The notes under the pieces were generated by a model. The model saw nothing but the letters and a program-made list of their open reading frames with translations. It was not told where the DNA came from and made no database searches. A program made the position numbers and the translations under genes. A stretch of 64,000 nucleotides of DNA from Metarhizium brunneum (lineage: Eukaryota; Ascomycota; Sordariomycetes; Hypocreales; Clavicipitaceae): the NCBI RefSeq assembly GCF_013426205.1, contig NC_089422.1, positions 1,178,001 through 1,242,000 of the forward strand, in the 5' to 3' direction. Each line of letters opens with the position of its first letter. Positions within the stretch are counted from its first letter, which is position 1. Positions 45,192 through 55,379 of the stretch are shown piece after piece.

Positions 45192-48100
45192 TCATGTTCC
45201 ACCAGTGTCCATGCCGCCAGTTGTATCAATATCCCACTGAGCCCATACACTAGATGAGGCGTGATAGTCAAACGACATAGAACCATCTTTTGGAGGCGAG
45301 CTAGGCAGAACGGCATCTGTGCTGAGGAGGTTGCCAAAATCAATCATGCTGCCAGCATTATTGTCCAGCGTTGGGAGACTGCCTAGATCCAGGTCATCAC
45401 CCCCAAAGCCGTTGCCCTCTGAGAACATCTGGCTGATGGTACGGCTGATGGGGGTATCGAACACTTCGAAGCCCTCATGGTGGTTGCGAGGGCTGCGTCT
45501 TGGGCGGCCGCCTTCAGCTGACCGCGACGTCTTGGTAGGCGTTTCCTGAACAAGAACTTGGCTGGGCGATGCAATTGATCTAATAGATCGAATTGATCGA
45601 GAAATGCTTCTCGTAATCGGTCTGTGGCTTGGCGTGGGACGCGTAGGTGTTTTGAAGGGTTCATTAGGCGTTCCAGCCTTGGAGATTGGTGTTGGAGTTG
45701 ATGGTCGAGCAACTGTCGGGTTCTTAAATACCGCTTCGAGATTGTCGTGATCATTGGATTCTCCGTCTTGCCTTGTGCTTGTCATATTTTCCTTGCCAGC
45801 CCCCGAGCCTTTTGACAGACCCTCATCAGAAGTCTGCACGATGTTAATGTCGATTTCTTCCAGTGTTTTTGGTATTCCGTCTTTTCTGGGCGAGGGGAAT
45901 AAGAGTCGTTTCGTGCTGCCTACTGCTTGATCAAACTCCACATCTACGGGGCTTTTTGCAGTGTCACTCCCCCTAGAATGAGTCGAGCCAGGGTTAGATT
46001 GCACTTCCTGCATGTCGAGACTCGCTGATGCCTCATGCGTGCCAATGTCCCGATCCGGTTGACTCTTGTGTAGATCACTGTGCTTGGGAGAAGATGGTTC
46101 GATGGGGCCGAGTGCATCAGTCGGGAGATAAGCCTCCGAAGTGGGATTCACTCCTCCGTCATCCTTGCCACGAGACTTTTTGCCTTTACCGGTACCTCGC
46201 TTTCTGCGTTCTTGTCCTGTCCGCGAGAGATCCTTGTCCCACCTGTCTTGAGGACGGTGGCTTTTGCACTTAGTGAGCCAGATGCCACAAGGGTTACAAA
46301 GTAACCGCTCCTGCCATTTTGCTCTATCATCTGAAGATCCTAAACTCTTCTTAACAAGGCGGTGCACGGTAGGCTTTCCGTCTGCGTCTCGCTGCAGAAT
46401 CTCGATTGCTGTAATTTTTCCAGGCTTCTCAGAGTATTCACAGTACTCAGGAATACCGTCATTTTCCTGTACCCAAATTTTGCGCCAGGTGGGCGTCTCA
46501 ATAGCTCCGCAGTTGCTACAGTATGGAGGCATCTCTCCATTCATGATGGCCTCTTCTAGCCTCTGCTTGATGGCGTGCTTCTTTACAATGTTCTTGTTTG
46601 CCCTGGATGAAACGATTGGTGGAGATGAGGGTGCTGGGACAGCATCACTCTTGGCGAATGTAGAGTTTGTGTGTTCCATGCTTGTAGGAAGAGCGATAGG
46701 CACCACTGGGTCGCTCGCGGGAACCGGAAGAGTGAGGGGACCAGTCGAGGCTGCTCTCTTCAATGCTGAAGGGGCCGGTGGAGTCGGGAACTCATTCTCG
46801 GCAACTATGGATTGTGAAAGAGAAGATGGCCCAGCAGGTTCACTGGCTGGGATTGTTGGTAGGGCCAACGGCCCAGCAGACTGAGACCGACTCAATTGCC
46901 TGGGCGCCTTTGCCACGGCCAGCCCCTGCGTGGGTAGTTCCTCTTTTTCGACGTCTCTCTGGGTATTTTGTGGTTGTAATTGCTCGGCTGTAGGTTTAGG
47001 TGCAATGCTGACAAGATTGGAAGTTCGCCGGGCAGTCTCGTCCATTCCTGGTTCGGCTGTCAGCAGAGGGCTCGCTGCGTTCTCGACGGCGTCAGTCGTT
47101 GGCGGAGGAGTGGGAGCCATGCCTAGCGGAGAAGCAGGCTTTGTCTTTTTCTTCCTGGATGCTGTCCGGCTTGGTGCCTTCTTCAATGGTGGTAGTGATT
47201 GAGTGTCACTAGCACATTCTTTTGCTGTCGCTGGGACCGGCTGAGGGGTATTGTAGCTGCAAATGTGAACAAGATCCTGTCCAGCTGGGCCATCCTGCAT
47301 CTGGAAGACTTGAACTGGCACTCCGCTAGCATTCTTTGACTCGGTAGGTTTTCGAGCTGCAGCTGCAGCAACTGCTTCCGTCGGTGCGGGGATTGGCGTG
47401 TTGGCTTCATCACCAAAGAGTTCATCCAAGTCGTCAGTAGCAAAGCTAGCATCGCGAGGAAGCTCAGTCGGCGGCATAGGAGGAAGAACAGGACTTGAGG
47501 GAGGAGGGCTTGATCGAAGGAACGGAGTAGCTCGCTGTATGGGTGGTGATGAGCCAATATCTGCTGGGCTGTCTACCGAATAGTTTGGGGTGGGTGCGAT
47601 GGACTCCGGTGACCGGTCGTCTTCTTGGCTAGGTGACAACGGTTGCCTAGATTCTGCAAATGAAGGGTTATTTGAAAATGTCTGTTGACTTAGAGTTGAC
47701 TCTCGTCTCAGCTTGACCGGCCCGGGGCCTCTTCCTGGACCAGTGTGAAGAGGACCATCTGGAACTGGCGTAGGGGCCCGAGGAACTTCCTGTAAATGGT
47801 TGCTGTTTCCTGAAGCACCCTCGGGGTTTGCCAAAATAGGTCGAAATGCGCGTAACGAGCCCGAGGTGCTAGCGGCAACTCTGAGAGACTCGGGGCCATT
47901 TGCAAAGAGGTTTGGTGCTGTTCTTTCAACCTGGGTCGTCTTAACCCTTTTCTTAGCAGGGCCGTCTTCTCCTTCTGTGCCATCTTCATACCCGGAAGTA
48001 TTTCCCTCGACGGGGTTCTTTCGCGGTCTGCCTCGTGGACGGCCAGTGGGCGGTTTTCTTCTCGAAGCTCTGTTAGATGCCCTACTAGACGGTCTTGATG

Positions 48101-49064
48101 ACGGTGCACCTCCGTCTGCCCGTTGCTCGCTTGGATCAACCGGGACGGGTGCTATTCTGTGAACGTCCTGGGTGGGCATCTGCTGCTGCTGAGCTGCTAC
48201 TGGCGCAAAGGACTCTCGATTGCCCATCATGGAAGGTTGCTGGTGGTGGTGGTTGGGACCCTGGCCTTGTGATAACGCCGGCGAAGCAACCCTTGAGACG
48301 TGACCTGTCTGACCGATTTGCGGATTCGACTGAATAAATGTATTCCACTCCGAAGCACCCGTCGGAGTCATGGCACTCTCCATTGGTCTACTGTACTGTT
48401 GCATGTCGTTGCTATTATTATGAGGGGGTGGTTTATTCGATCTCGGTGCGACGGATAGCCGTAATCTAACCTCGAGAGTCTCGCGGTTGCCACCGCCAAA
48501 AACACCCAGCAGATTTTTGGTCACGCGGCCGGTGACCATCTTGGGCTGCTGCATCATCGATTCACCCTGCATAGCCTCGAGAGCCCATGAAAGCATGCCC
48601 TGGCCAACCAAGGGAAAATCGGGTTCTGAAAAGTCGACGGCGTAAATGGTGTAGTCATTCTCCTGGCCAGCAAGCTCGGGGCTGCACTCCGTGACGGCAT
48701 GGATACATGATCTTAAGTCAACAACCCCAATTGAATTCGTCTCATCGATAGGAACCGTTTGGACCCGGAGAGGCTGGGGATATCTGGCCAAGCAGTTGAC
48801 CTTGGCTTCCCTGTCGAAGGTGTAATGGACCTTAACTAGACACGAATCTGTTAGCTGGTTACAGTCATAGGCAGAACCGGGAACAAAGGCGCTTGACATA
48901 CGGCCCATTGGTCTGATTTGAACGCCATTTTCATCAACTTCCGCCGGAGGAGCTTGAGGAGCCTGTGCAGGCAGATGCTGCTGTTGATACTGACGTTGCT
49001 GTTGAGCATACTGGCCGTTCCAAGGGTCGCCCCCCCTCGGCAAGATAGGAACAGGCGACGCCAT
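45192..49064 (-). CDS. Ams2/Spt21-like GATA zinc finger protein, 1290 aa
   Basis: Large nuclear protein in one exon. The N-terminus (about 50-210) has the Spt21/Ams2-type domain: LVKVHYTFDREAKVNCLARY, RVQTVPIDETNSIGVVDLR, DYTIYAVDFSEPDFPLVG and MVTGRVTKNLLGVFGGGNRE. A GATA-like finger lies at about residues 848-927: CSNCGAIETPTWRKIW and later LLCNPCGIWLTKCKSHRPQ. The spacing CX2C-X70-CX2C is far longer than in a usual GATA finger (CX2CX17-18CX2C). The rest is disordered and Ser/Pro-rich, with an AT-hook-like run (KPPTGRPRGRPRKNP). In fission yeast, Ams2 regulates histone and CENP-A supply in S phase; Spt21 does similar work in budding yeast. Those roles are inferred by homology. ATG 49064 is the first in frame; an upstream TTG-initiated extension is ignored. 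Confidence 0.88.
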   Translation of the reverse strand: MASPVPILPRGGDPWNGQYAQQQRQYQQQHLPAQAPQAPPAEVDENGVQIRPMGRMSSAFVPGSAYDCNQLTDSCLVKVHYTFDREAKVNCLARYPQPLRVQTVPIDETNSIGVVDLRSCIHAVTECSPELAGQENDYTIYAVDFSEPDFPLVGQGMLSWALEAMQGESMMQQPKMVTGRVTKNLLGVFGGGNRETLEVRLRLSVAPRSNKPPPHNNSNDMQQYSRPMESAMTPTGASEWNTFIQSNPQIGQTGHVSRVASPALSQGQGPNHHHQQPSMMGNRESFAPVAAQQQQMPTQDVHRIAPVPVDPSEQRADGGAPSSRPSSRASNRASRRKPPTGRPRGRPRKNPVEGNTSGYEDGTEGEDGPAKKRVKTTQVERTAPNLFANGPESLRVAASTSGSLRAFRPILANPEGASGNSNHLQEVPRAPTPVPDGPLHTGPGRGPGPVKLRRESTLSQQTFSNNPSFAESRQPLSPSQEDDRSPESIAPTPNYSVDSPADIGSSPPIQRATPFLRSSPPPSSPVLPPMPPTELPRDASFATDDLDELFGDEANTPIPAPTEAVAAAAARKPTESKNASGVPVQVFQMQDGPAGQDLVHICSYNTPQPVPATAKECASDTQSLPPLKKAPSRTASRKKKTKPASPLGMAPTPPPTTDAVENAASPLLTAEPGMDETARRTSNLVSIAPKPTAEQLQPQNTQRDVEKEELPTQGLAVAKAPRQLSRSQSAGPLALPTIPASEPAGPSSLSQSIVAENEFPTPPAPSALKRAASTGPLTLPVPASDPVVPIALPTSMEHTNSTFAKSDAVPAPSSPPIVSSRANKNIVKKHAIKQRLEEAIMNGEMPPYCSNCGAIETPTWRKIWVQENDGIPEYCEYSEKPGKITAIEILQRDADGKPTVHRLVKKSLGSSDDRAKWQERLLCNPCGIWLTKCKSHRPQDRWDKDLSRTGQERRKRGTGKGKKSRGKDDGGVNPTSEAYLPTDALGPIEPSSPKHSDLHKSQPDRDIGTHEASASLDMQEVQSNPGSTHSRGSDTAKSPVDVEFDQAVGSTKRLLFPSPRKDGIPKTLEEIDINIVQTSDEGLSKGSGAGKENMTSTRQDGESNDHDNLEAVFKNPTVARPSTPTPISKAGTPNEPFKTPTRPTPSHRPITRSISRSIRSIRSIASPSQVLVQETPTKTSRSAEGGRPRRSPRNHHEGFEVFDTPISRTISQMFSEGNGFGGDDLDLGSLPTLDNNAGSMIDFGNLLSTDAVLPSSPPKDGSMSFDYHASSSVWAQWDIDTTGGMDTGGT

Positions 49065-51023
49065 GGCTAAGGCAACCCCGTGTGACGGCGTGTGTATCAA
49101 TCGTTGCGATTCTCAAATACACACGATAGGAAGCTTTAGCAGGCGAGCTATGCAGGAAACAAGTAACAAGGAAGCAAACACAAAAAAAAAAGGGTACAAG
49201 AAAAGAGATCTGGAGATCTGAATGTGGAGTGGAGGCTTGTTGGCGAGTGATAATTGCACGATTAATCAAATTGGGGTGGCGGTGTCATGTTCGTGACCTG
49301 AACGCGCCTATGGAGCTGTTCTGGCTCTTGTCGCGTTGAGGCGGACGTGAGACCGTGAGAGAGTGGGTCCTCGTTAAAGCTGCCGTAGCTGCAGCTGCGC
49401 GACAGGGGGAGTGGGGGAAACGGGTTAGCCACGGGGTGCAAATGCAGGCTAAAGAATGGATGAAGATGTAAGAGGCAAAAATAATAATAATTGAAAAAAG
49501 CAACAATGGCCAAAAGGTTGAGGAGTAACAAAGAAAGCAAATCCAAGACGTGGTTTAGTGGAGACAACAGTTGCCTAACAATGATGTTGTCGTTCGGCAG
49601 CCACACCAAGTCAGCGCGTGTGCCACAGCAAACCAACCCGACTCTAGACAGGCAATATGACCACCGTTGGCCGTTTCAGTTCTAAAAAAAAAAACCTGAA
49701 AGCTCGTTATAGGGCTGCAAGCGGTGAGTATCCCTGTCTGGGGATATCTGTGAGTACTGCTCTCCGGAAATGCAGCTTCAATGGCCCAGTATCTGAGACA
49801 GGTAAACGCGATAGCACGTGACGAATCTGTCAAACGGCTTCAAGCGTGGGCCGCAACTTGACGTTGCGTTTGCTGCGGCTCGCAGCTCAAGCTGGAGAGG
49901 CGCCGACTGGAAGCCCCACCTCCCGACCGCAGGATTCAACTCTGTGTCCCAGTCTGGTGCCCGCTGTGTCCCGGACCCACGGGTGTCGCGGCTCCGAAGG
50001 GCGTTCAATGTTGCTTGGTGGCTATAAGTGGCAACCCGGCTCCTGGCATCTCGCTGCAGAACAAAGAGAGCAGGGCAGTCTTCCTCATACATCGAGGCCC
50101 GACCCCGGACTTAAGTTGCACGCTCCGTCTGGCCTGGCAACTGGTCCTCGATTCAAGAGGACTCTGGTCTTGGCTGATGGGTGAGGAATTTCCGAGATTT
50201 CGTTTGTCGTCTGTCGTCGGGGACCCGGGACTTGGTCATGTCATTCGTTCAAGGCGAGCTATCTCATCCTTTGACTCCAGGTCCTTCCCGTCATGTTCTA
50301 TTCCATGTTTCCTCGGCCACGAAACCGGGTGCCCCCATGCCTTTTATACTCGTCCGCCAAACCGGGCCCATGAAGCCATCATCCATCCATCCCCTTCAGA
50401 CGCTTCCCATACAGCAGCACACAGAGTGCAGCGTCCTCCCCCATCATTTTCTCACGCAATCCTTCCCCGCTTTTGCCATCCTCTCCATGACCTGTTCATC
50501 ACCCACCCACCCGCCACTCGTCTTGGTGTTGAAGCTCTTGTGTCTCCCCTGAGCCCTCTTTTGTCATACTATCCTGCTTTTCTTCCGTACAGTCATAGTG
50601 AAGCCATTCCATTAGGCTGCCATCCCGGGCCCCTCACCCACCCTCCATTGGCCCGCACACATCATGACGCCCATAGCGCCACCCACTCAAGTTGAAGATG
50701 AGCCTGAGGTTATTCCGCTCCGTAAACGTCCCCTCGTCGACGCTTGCGATGTTGTTTCCGCAACCGTGGCCACCATTCGCGTCCCCACATTTTTCCTTGT
50801 CCGTGTAGGGAAGTGCCTTCATTTGCATCCATTCCCGCCCCGTGGTTCAGTTGATGATGTGCCTCATTGCAAATAAAATAGAACAGCGGTACCCAAGGAT
50901 TATCATGCGCTCAATATTGCAATTTATATATCATTCATGTTTTTACACGGCGGATCGTCACGCTCTCCCCGAGACATATCCTACCCTCTATGTAGAACCT
51001 GTCTAAAACATCCCATCTGTCCT
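49065..51023. other. intergenic, includes CT-rich leader-like tract
   Basis: Upstream of the GATA gene and downstream of the hydrolase. A strongly C/T-rich plus-strand tract runs at about 50270-50660, typical of fungal promoters or leaders, and ends at a 70-codon ORF starting with ATG at 50664. Other ORFs, including a 226-codon frame at 50015-50695, start at non-ATG codons and look like chance. Confidence 0.5.
50664..50876 (+). CDS. possible small protein, 70 aa (doubtful)
   Basis: An ORF beginning MTPIAPPTQVEDEPEVIPLR placed just after a long C/T-rich tract, an arrangement seen at many fungal gene starts. No domain is recognised and no intron is evident. It lies about 150 bp from the 3' end of the hydrolase gene on the other strand. 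It may equally be part of an untranslated leader or a chance frame. Confidence 0.2.
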   Translation: MTPIAPPTQVEDEPEVIPLRKRPLVDACDVVSATVATIRVPTFFLVRVGKCLHLHPFPPRGSVDDVPHCK

Positions 51024-52621
51024 CTACAATCGGCTACCTGCCGATGCATCCTCATTCACCCACTTGACTTTGCCCTGGGCATCGACCGTGGTCTTGCGAC
51101 TAATGATCTCGTTGACAACGTCTGCAATACCCTGGCGCCCGTTCCTTGATGCAACAATGGTCTTGGTCAGCTCCTGAGGCGTGTAGCCACCACCGCTGAT
51201 GGCAGCCTTGATTTCCTTTTCCGTGGGCACACCGAGACCCTGGTAGGGGTATTCGGAGTACGTACGGTCCGCGAACAGCTCCAGAGACTGCGTCTTCTCG
51301 AAGTTGAAGAAGGGCTGTGAGACGTTCTCGCTGGCGGGGATGGCCTCCAGTGACTCAGGCTGCCACTTGGGCTTCTCTTTGCGGACCAACAATGCTGTGA
51401 CGCCTTCGGTGAAATCGGGGTGTTGCATGAATTTGCTGGCAATCTGATGCTCCTTGTTGAACGTCTCGGCAATGTCCCACTTGCCACCAACTCGCATCTG
51501 CCTGAGAGTCACATGCACTGCCGTCGGCGATCGCTTGTTCAACGTGGCTAACTGCTTCTGGGCCCAGTCCGCAGTCTCCCCCTTCTCTGCCTTCAAGGCA
51601 GCAATAATGTCGGAAACATTGTTCTTGCTGAAGCATCGATCAACGGCCTGGCGGACCGCGCCGCCCAGCTGCATTGGCTGGTCGTAAGGCAAGCCAGTGC
51701 AAAACTCCTCCAAAGTGTCATTGATAATTGCAAGCCTCTTGGGCAAAGGATCATCGTCTCTGAATCGCAGCTCGGCAAGGCGGGCCTCGAGGTCGGGCAG
51801 GCTGGTAGAGTGAAGGTAGTGAGTGGCGATGCCAGAGTAGAAGACGTTTGGACCAGTCAGACGCTCGCTGGTAAGAGCTAGATAAGTGCCAACAGCTCCA
51901 TTCATCCTCGGCAGGAAAAAAGAGGCTCCAACATCGGGGAAGAAACCGATCGTTGTTTCAGGCATGGCAAAAACTGTCTTCTCAGTCGCAATTCGGAACG
52001 GGGCGTGAATGCTGAGGCCAACACCGCCGCCCATAGTGATGCCATCCATAAAGGCAATATACGGCTTCCCATATGTAGCAATGTAGTGATCCAGTTTGTA
52101 TTCGAGGCCAAAGTAGTCGGCCGACTTTTTCCATCCATCGGCACCCTCCTGGTTGTACTCAGCAAGCGCGGCAACATCACCGCCAGCGCAAAGGGCCTTC
52201 TCGCCGGCTCCCTTCATCACCACAATGTTGGCCATGTCGCTCTTTTCCCATTCGACCAGGCGGGGCACAATCTTGCGAATCATGGAGGCATTGAGCGAAT
52301 TGAGCTTCTTGGGCCGGTTGAGCACAACGCTGCGAAGACCGTATTTGCTCTCGAAAACGACATCATTGGGTTCGTCGCCGGGGAGTTCCTTGATGGTGGT
52401 GGCCTCGGTGGAAAGCTAGTAAAGCAGTAGATTAGCAAGACATCGTTCCCGATGGACATTAGGGTTCTCCCGGCAAATGGTCAGAGTAGACGTACGGGTC
52501 GAGCGCCCCAGGAGCTCAGGACTTTAGCTTGGTGCGTCATGTTGAGACTGCTTCTAAAGCTCCAACTGCTTGCAGCATTGGCGGCCGAACCAGCTCGCAC
52601 CGCAATTGCTCGGAAAGACAT
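51024..52621 (-). CDS. EHD3: mitochondrial 3-hydroxyisobutyryl-CoA hydrolase, 505 aa
   Basis: Valine-degradation enzyme that hydrolyses 3-hydroxyisobutyryl-CoA; in yeast the homologue is Ehd3/Mrp5. Two exons: 52621-52496 (42 codons) and 52415-51024, with donor GTACGT and acceptor TTACTAG. The upstream ATG at 52621 was chosen over ATG 52540 because it adds MSFRAIAVRAGSAANAASSW, an Arg/Ala/Ser-rich leader with the look of a mitochondrial presequence. Crotonase-fold motifs: GAGEKALCAGGD (oxyanion loop), MDGITMGGGVGLSIHAPFR, and MPETTIGFFPDVGASFFL, where Glu195 and Asp203 are the expected catalytic pair. The C-terminal ISGGGYTPQEL and WVNEDASAGSRL read to the stop. Length is usual for fungal members. 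Confidence 0.94.
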
Positions 52622-53082
52622 TTAGATGGAGTGTAATGGACGGTATTACGGGGCGCTCCCTTGTGATAAAAAGTGCGCATCGATTGCCGCGGCAAAGATA
52701 GTTGTGCCGGGAGTGCGGATTGGAGGGTGCTTAAGCTGACCAGACCGGGCCAAAACGTCACGGCAATTCGCATTCTCCATCAAAACCTGAGAATGTTTGG
52801 TAGCCCGAGAAGTGGCTGCCGTCGCTTGCCGCCTTTGCGCCTTGTCCACGGAGTACGTGCCTAGGCACCTGGGGCTCGGGCGGCGCAGCCCGGGTTTGCA
52901 GCAGACATCAATGAGCCAGTCAGATGCAGGCTGGGCCCACTGACCCACGTCTGCTGCATAGGCCAATCAGAATCACCCACTTGCTCATGTCTCTCCAACT
53001 TTTCGACAAGACTTTTGGGTACAGCCCTGCGATCGCGCGTTGTAGCTGCCATATCCCAGCAACACACACAAATACCTTCAAG
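52622..53082. other. divergent promoter region, hydrolase / SmD2
   Basis: 461 bp between two divergent starts. A CCAATCAG box lies on the SmD2 side (52963). No gene is present. Confidence 0.6.
52963..52967 (+). promoter_or_regulatory. CCAAT box upstream of SmD2
   Basis: CCAATCAG context, the preferred form for the Hap/CBF complex, about 116 bp upstream of the SmD2 ATG. Binding is inferred. Confidence 0.45.
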
Positions 53083-53687
53083 ATGGCAGATCCCAAGATT
53101 CAGTACGCTCTACTACATCCAATTCCGTCTATCTGACTGGCATTGCTTACGCTATTATAGGGAGCTGCTGAACAAGCCGCGCAACGAGCTCACGTACGCA
53201 TCCATCCTTCTACTCACCCCCCCCTCCCCTCTGATCACCCACCGATGAATGTACCCGGAACCGCTCGCCCGTCATCTAACCAGGTTCAAATATAGCGAAT
53301 ACGAAATCGCAGAGCTCGAAGAGCACGAATTCACCTCGGGCCCCCTTTCGATCCTCCAGACCGCCGTCAAGTCGCACACCCAGGTCCTCATCTCTATCCG
53401 CAACAACCGCAAGCTCCTTGCTCGCGTCAAGGCGTTTGACAGACATTGCAACATGGTTTTGGAGAATGTAAAGGAGATGTGGGACGAGACGCCACGATTA
53501 GCAGATGGAAAGAAGGGACGACCTGTGAACAAGGATCGATTCATTAGCAAGATGTGAGCATGCCCGCTAGCCCTTTGACTTTGGACGTGCGAAAATGCAT
53601 GCCCTCCAGAGGGAGCAAATGTCCAGCTGACATGAGACGTTTAGGTTCCTGCGAGGAGACAGCGTTATCCTGGTATTGCTGAGCTAA
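53083..53687 (+). CDS. SMD2: small nuclear ribonucleoprotein SmD2, 117 aa
   Basis: Core Sm-ring protein of U1, U2, U4 and U5 snRNPs. Four exons: 53083-53102 (20 nt), 53161-53193, 53296-53553 and 53645-53687. All four join in phase to give [20 protein letters not shown], then [20 protein letters not shown], then the Sm1 motif ([39 protein letters not shown]) and the Sm2 motif at the end ([20 protein letters not shown]). The last exon encodes only the final 14 residues. At 117 residues it is the expected length. The three introns in a gene of this size are notable; the first ORFs seen in other frames here are fragments of them. Confidence 0.95.
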
Positions 53688-55135
53688 AAGGGTCACGACG
53701 GTTGATTTTACGGCATGGTTTTATTTTGGTTGTTAATGACATTACGCGGCTACCTTTGGCCTGTGGGATTGTGTGGGTGATGTACCGGTCGGCTTGCGAC
53801 ATTTATTTCACGTTATTTCACGGGAATGGACGATAGGCGTTGAAGAAGAAAAAAACAATCCAGTTGCACACAACCATGTGTTGGACGCATACTTGGCCTT
53901 ATTGCTTTGGTGCTTGTATCTACCTCCAGTGCCGTTGTCGGAAGATGCTGAGGTTGGCGCGGTGCTGAATATTTGGTATGATGTCTACCTAACGGGAGAT
54001 CGGGTTGCCAGAGACAGAGCATCGGGTTAGCCCTTGCGCTTAGAGAGGCTGCATTTCCAAGTGACCTGGTGCTTCTTTATAACCCGCAGCTTAACCAGCC
54101 GACTTCGGTGTCAGTAGTAGTAGCGGCCAACAATTATACTCTTGATAAACGGGAATAGCCCCCCATTAATTGCAAGCCGCACGAAGACGCACAAGTCAAA
54201 TTATGCAGCAGGCTAATTTCGCCGTCGGCAAGGGACTGTCATCTAGCAGGGCCGAATAGGAGCATCACGGGAAGCCAAAGTGCGTTCACTTCTTACCGAG
54301 TGGGAAAAGTGTTGCCCTCCTCCACAATGACAAGATAGCGTATCGTATTATGATTGTACTTTGGTGCTGCTCCAGAGCAAGTCAATAACTTGCACGTTAA
54401 TAAAAACAAAACCCGTGAATAAGATTCATGATGACTCAGCTTTTTGTTGCGTCATGGTAACGCTACAATATAAGAATAATTTGTGACACCTGTTGTAACC
54501 AGCACGGCTCATGACCGCCCCACGTCCATGGCGCAGTGGACAAGTGGGGAGTTAGCAACCCCATGTTTCTGTCGTGGCGAAGTTGAGAGTTGAAGCCTGT
54601 CGAGAGGACCGAGTATAGATTTACACGAGCCAATGAGCCGGTAAATGAAGTTTAGAGGTACGCACAAGAGGTGCAGTAACCCGTTACTCGTTGTTGTCCC
54701 GCCAGTGAGCCGACAGTTGCCAGTCGTCCATCTCCACGCACGAAGAGATCGGGAACTACTAACTTGCTCTTTTTTTGGTTCTTGTTTCTATTTTTTCTTA
54801 TAATAGATAGATCTATCTATATATAGATAGACCTAGTCTAGTGGTTCCTCCTCTTCTGTCTGTGAGTGTTTTTTGTTTATTTGTATTTTGTTTTGAGTTT
54901 CTCACTCAGCCAGCTGTTTGGCTGCTGCTGCTGCTGGCTGACCCGTACGTACGGACGACGACGACGGACGGTACATACATATTATATGTATGTCCATGCA
55001 TGCATGTCCAGCTGTATTCTTCCTGTCAGTTAGTCAGTCAGTGAGTGCCTGCCGCCGCTGGCCGGCTTGGTAGTTGTTGAGAGTCTAGCTAGTAGCTAAC
55101 AATCACTCTGTCTGGTATACTGACTGGTAGTTGTA
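53688..55135. other. gene-free, microsatellite- and palindrome-rich flank of MITE copy 2
   Basis: No gene supported. At 54803-54830 two overlapping perfect 18-nt palindromes are built from GATA/TATC units. At 54973-54993 lies an inverted repeat ACATACATA/TATGTATGT with a 3-nt spacer. CTG, ACG and CATG microsatellites fill the part between about 54920 and 55010. A stretch at 54530-54600 resembles a tRNA 5' end by eye, but no T-loop was found. Confidence 0.5.
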
Positions 55136-55377
55136 TCCCTTCGAATGTGCGCAGCAGGTCCAACTTTTGTAACGGACCAGGGTCCTACCTACCTAGCCAA
55201 TAGTAATTACTTATTTAAAAGATATATATACTTAGAGATTATAATTTTTAAAGATTCTTAAGTATATAAAAATATATTAATTATTATTACTAATAAAAAA
55301 GTATCTTTAAGTATCCTTAAGTATCATAAAAAAAGTAGGTTCAATACATCAATTGGACCTGCGCACATTCAAAGGGA
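55136..55377 (-). mobile_element. MITE-like TIR element, copy 2 (TA-flanked)
   Basis: 242-bp element with the same termini as the copy at 6253-6527, in the opposite orientation. Flanking TA dinucleotides lie at 55134-55135 and 55378-55379. The left terminus carries T-to-C at position 7 and a 3-bp CAG duplication (GCGCAGCAGG); the right terminus is intact. Subterminal sequence (AACGGACCAGGGT on one side, GTAGGTTCAATACATC on the other) aligns with copy 1 after reverse-complementing. The interior is AT-rich with no ORF. Confidence 0.85.
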
Positions 55378-55379
55378 TA

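Noticed and set aside
50015..50695. 226-codon plus-strand frame
   Set aside because: Begins at a non-ATG codon, consists largely of Pro/Ser/His from the C/T-rich tract, and has no recognisable domain.
54530..54600. tRNA-like 5' end (CCATGGCGCAGTGG)
   Set aside because: Resembles an A-box by eye, but no T-loop (GTTCGA-type) or acceptor pairing follows.
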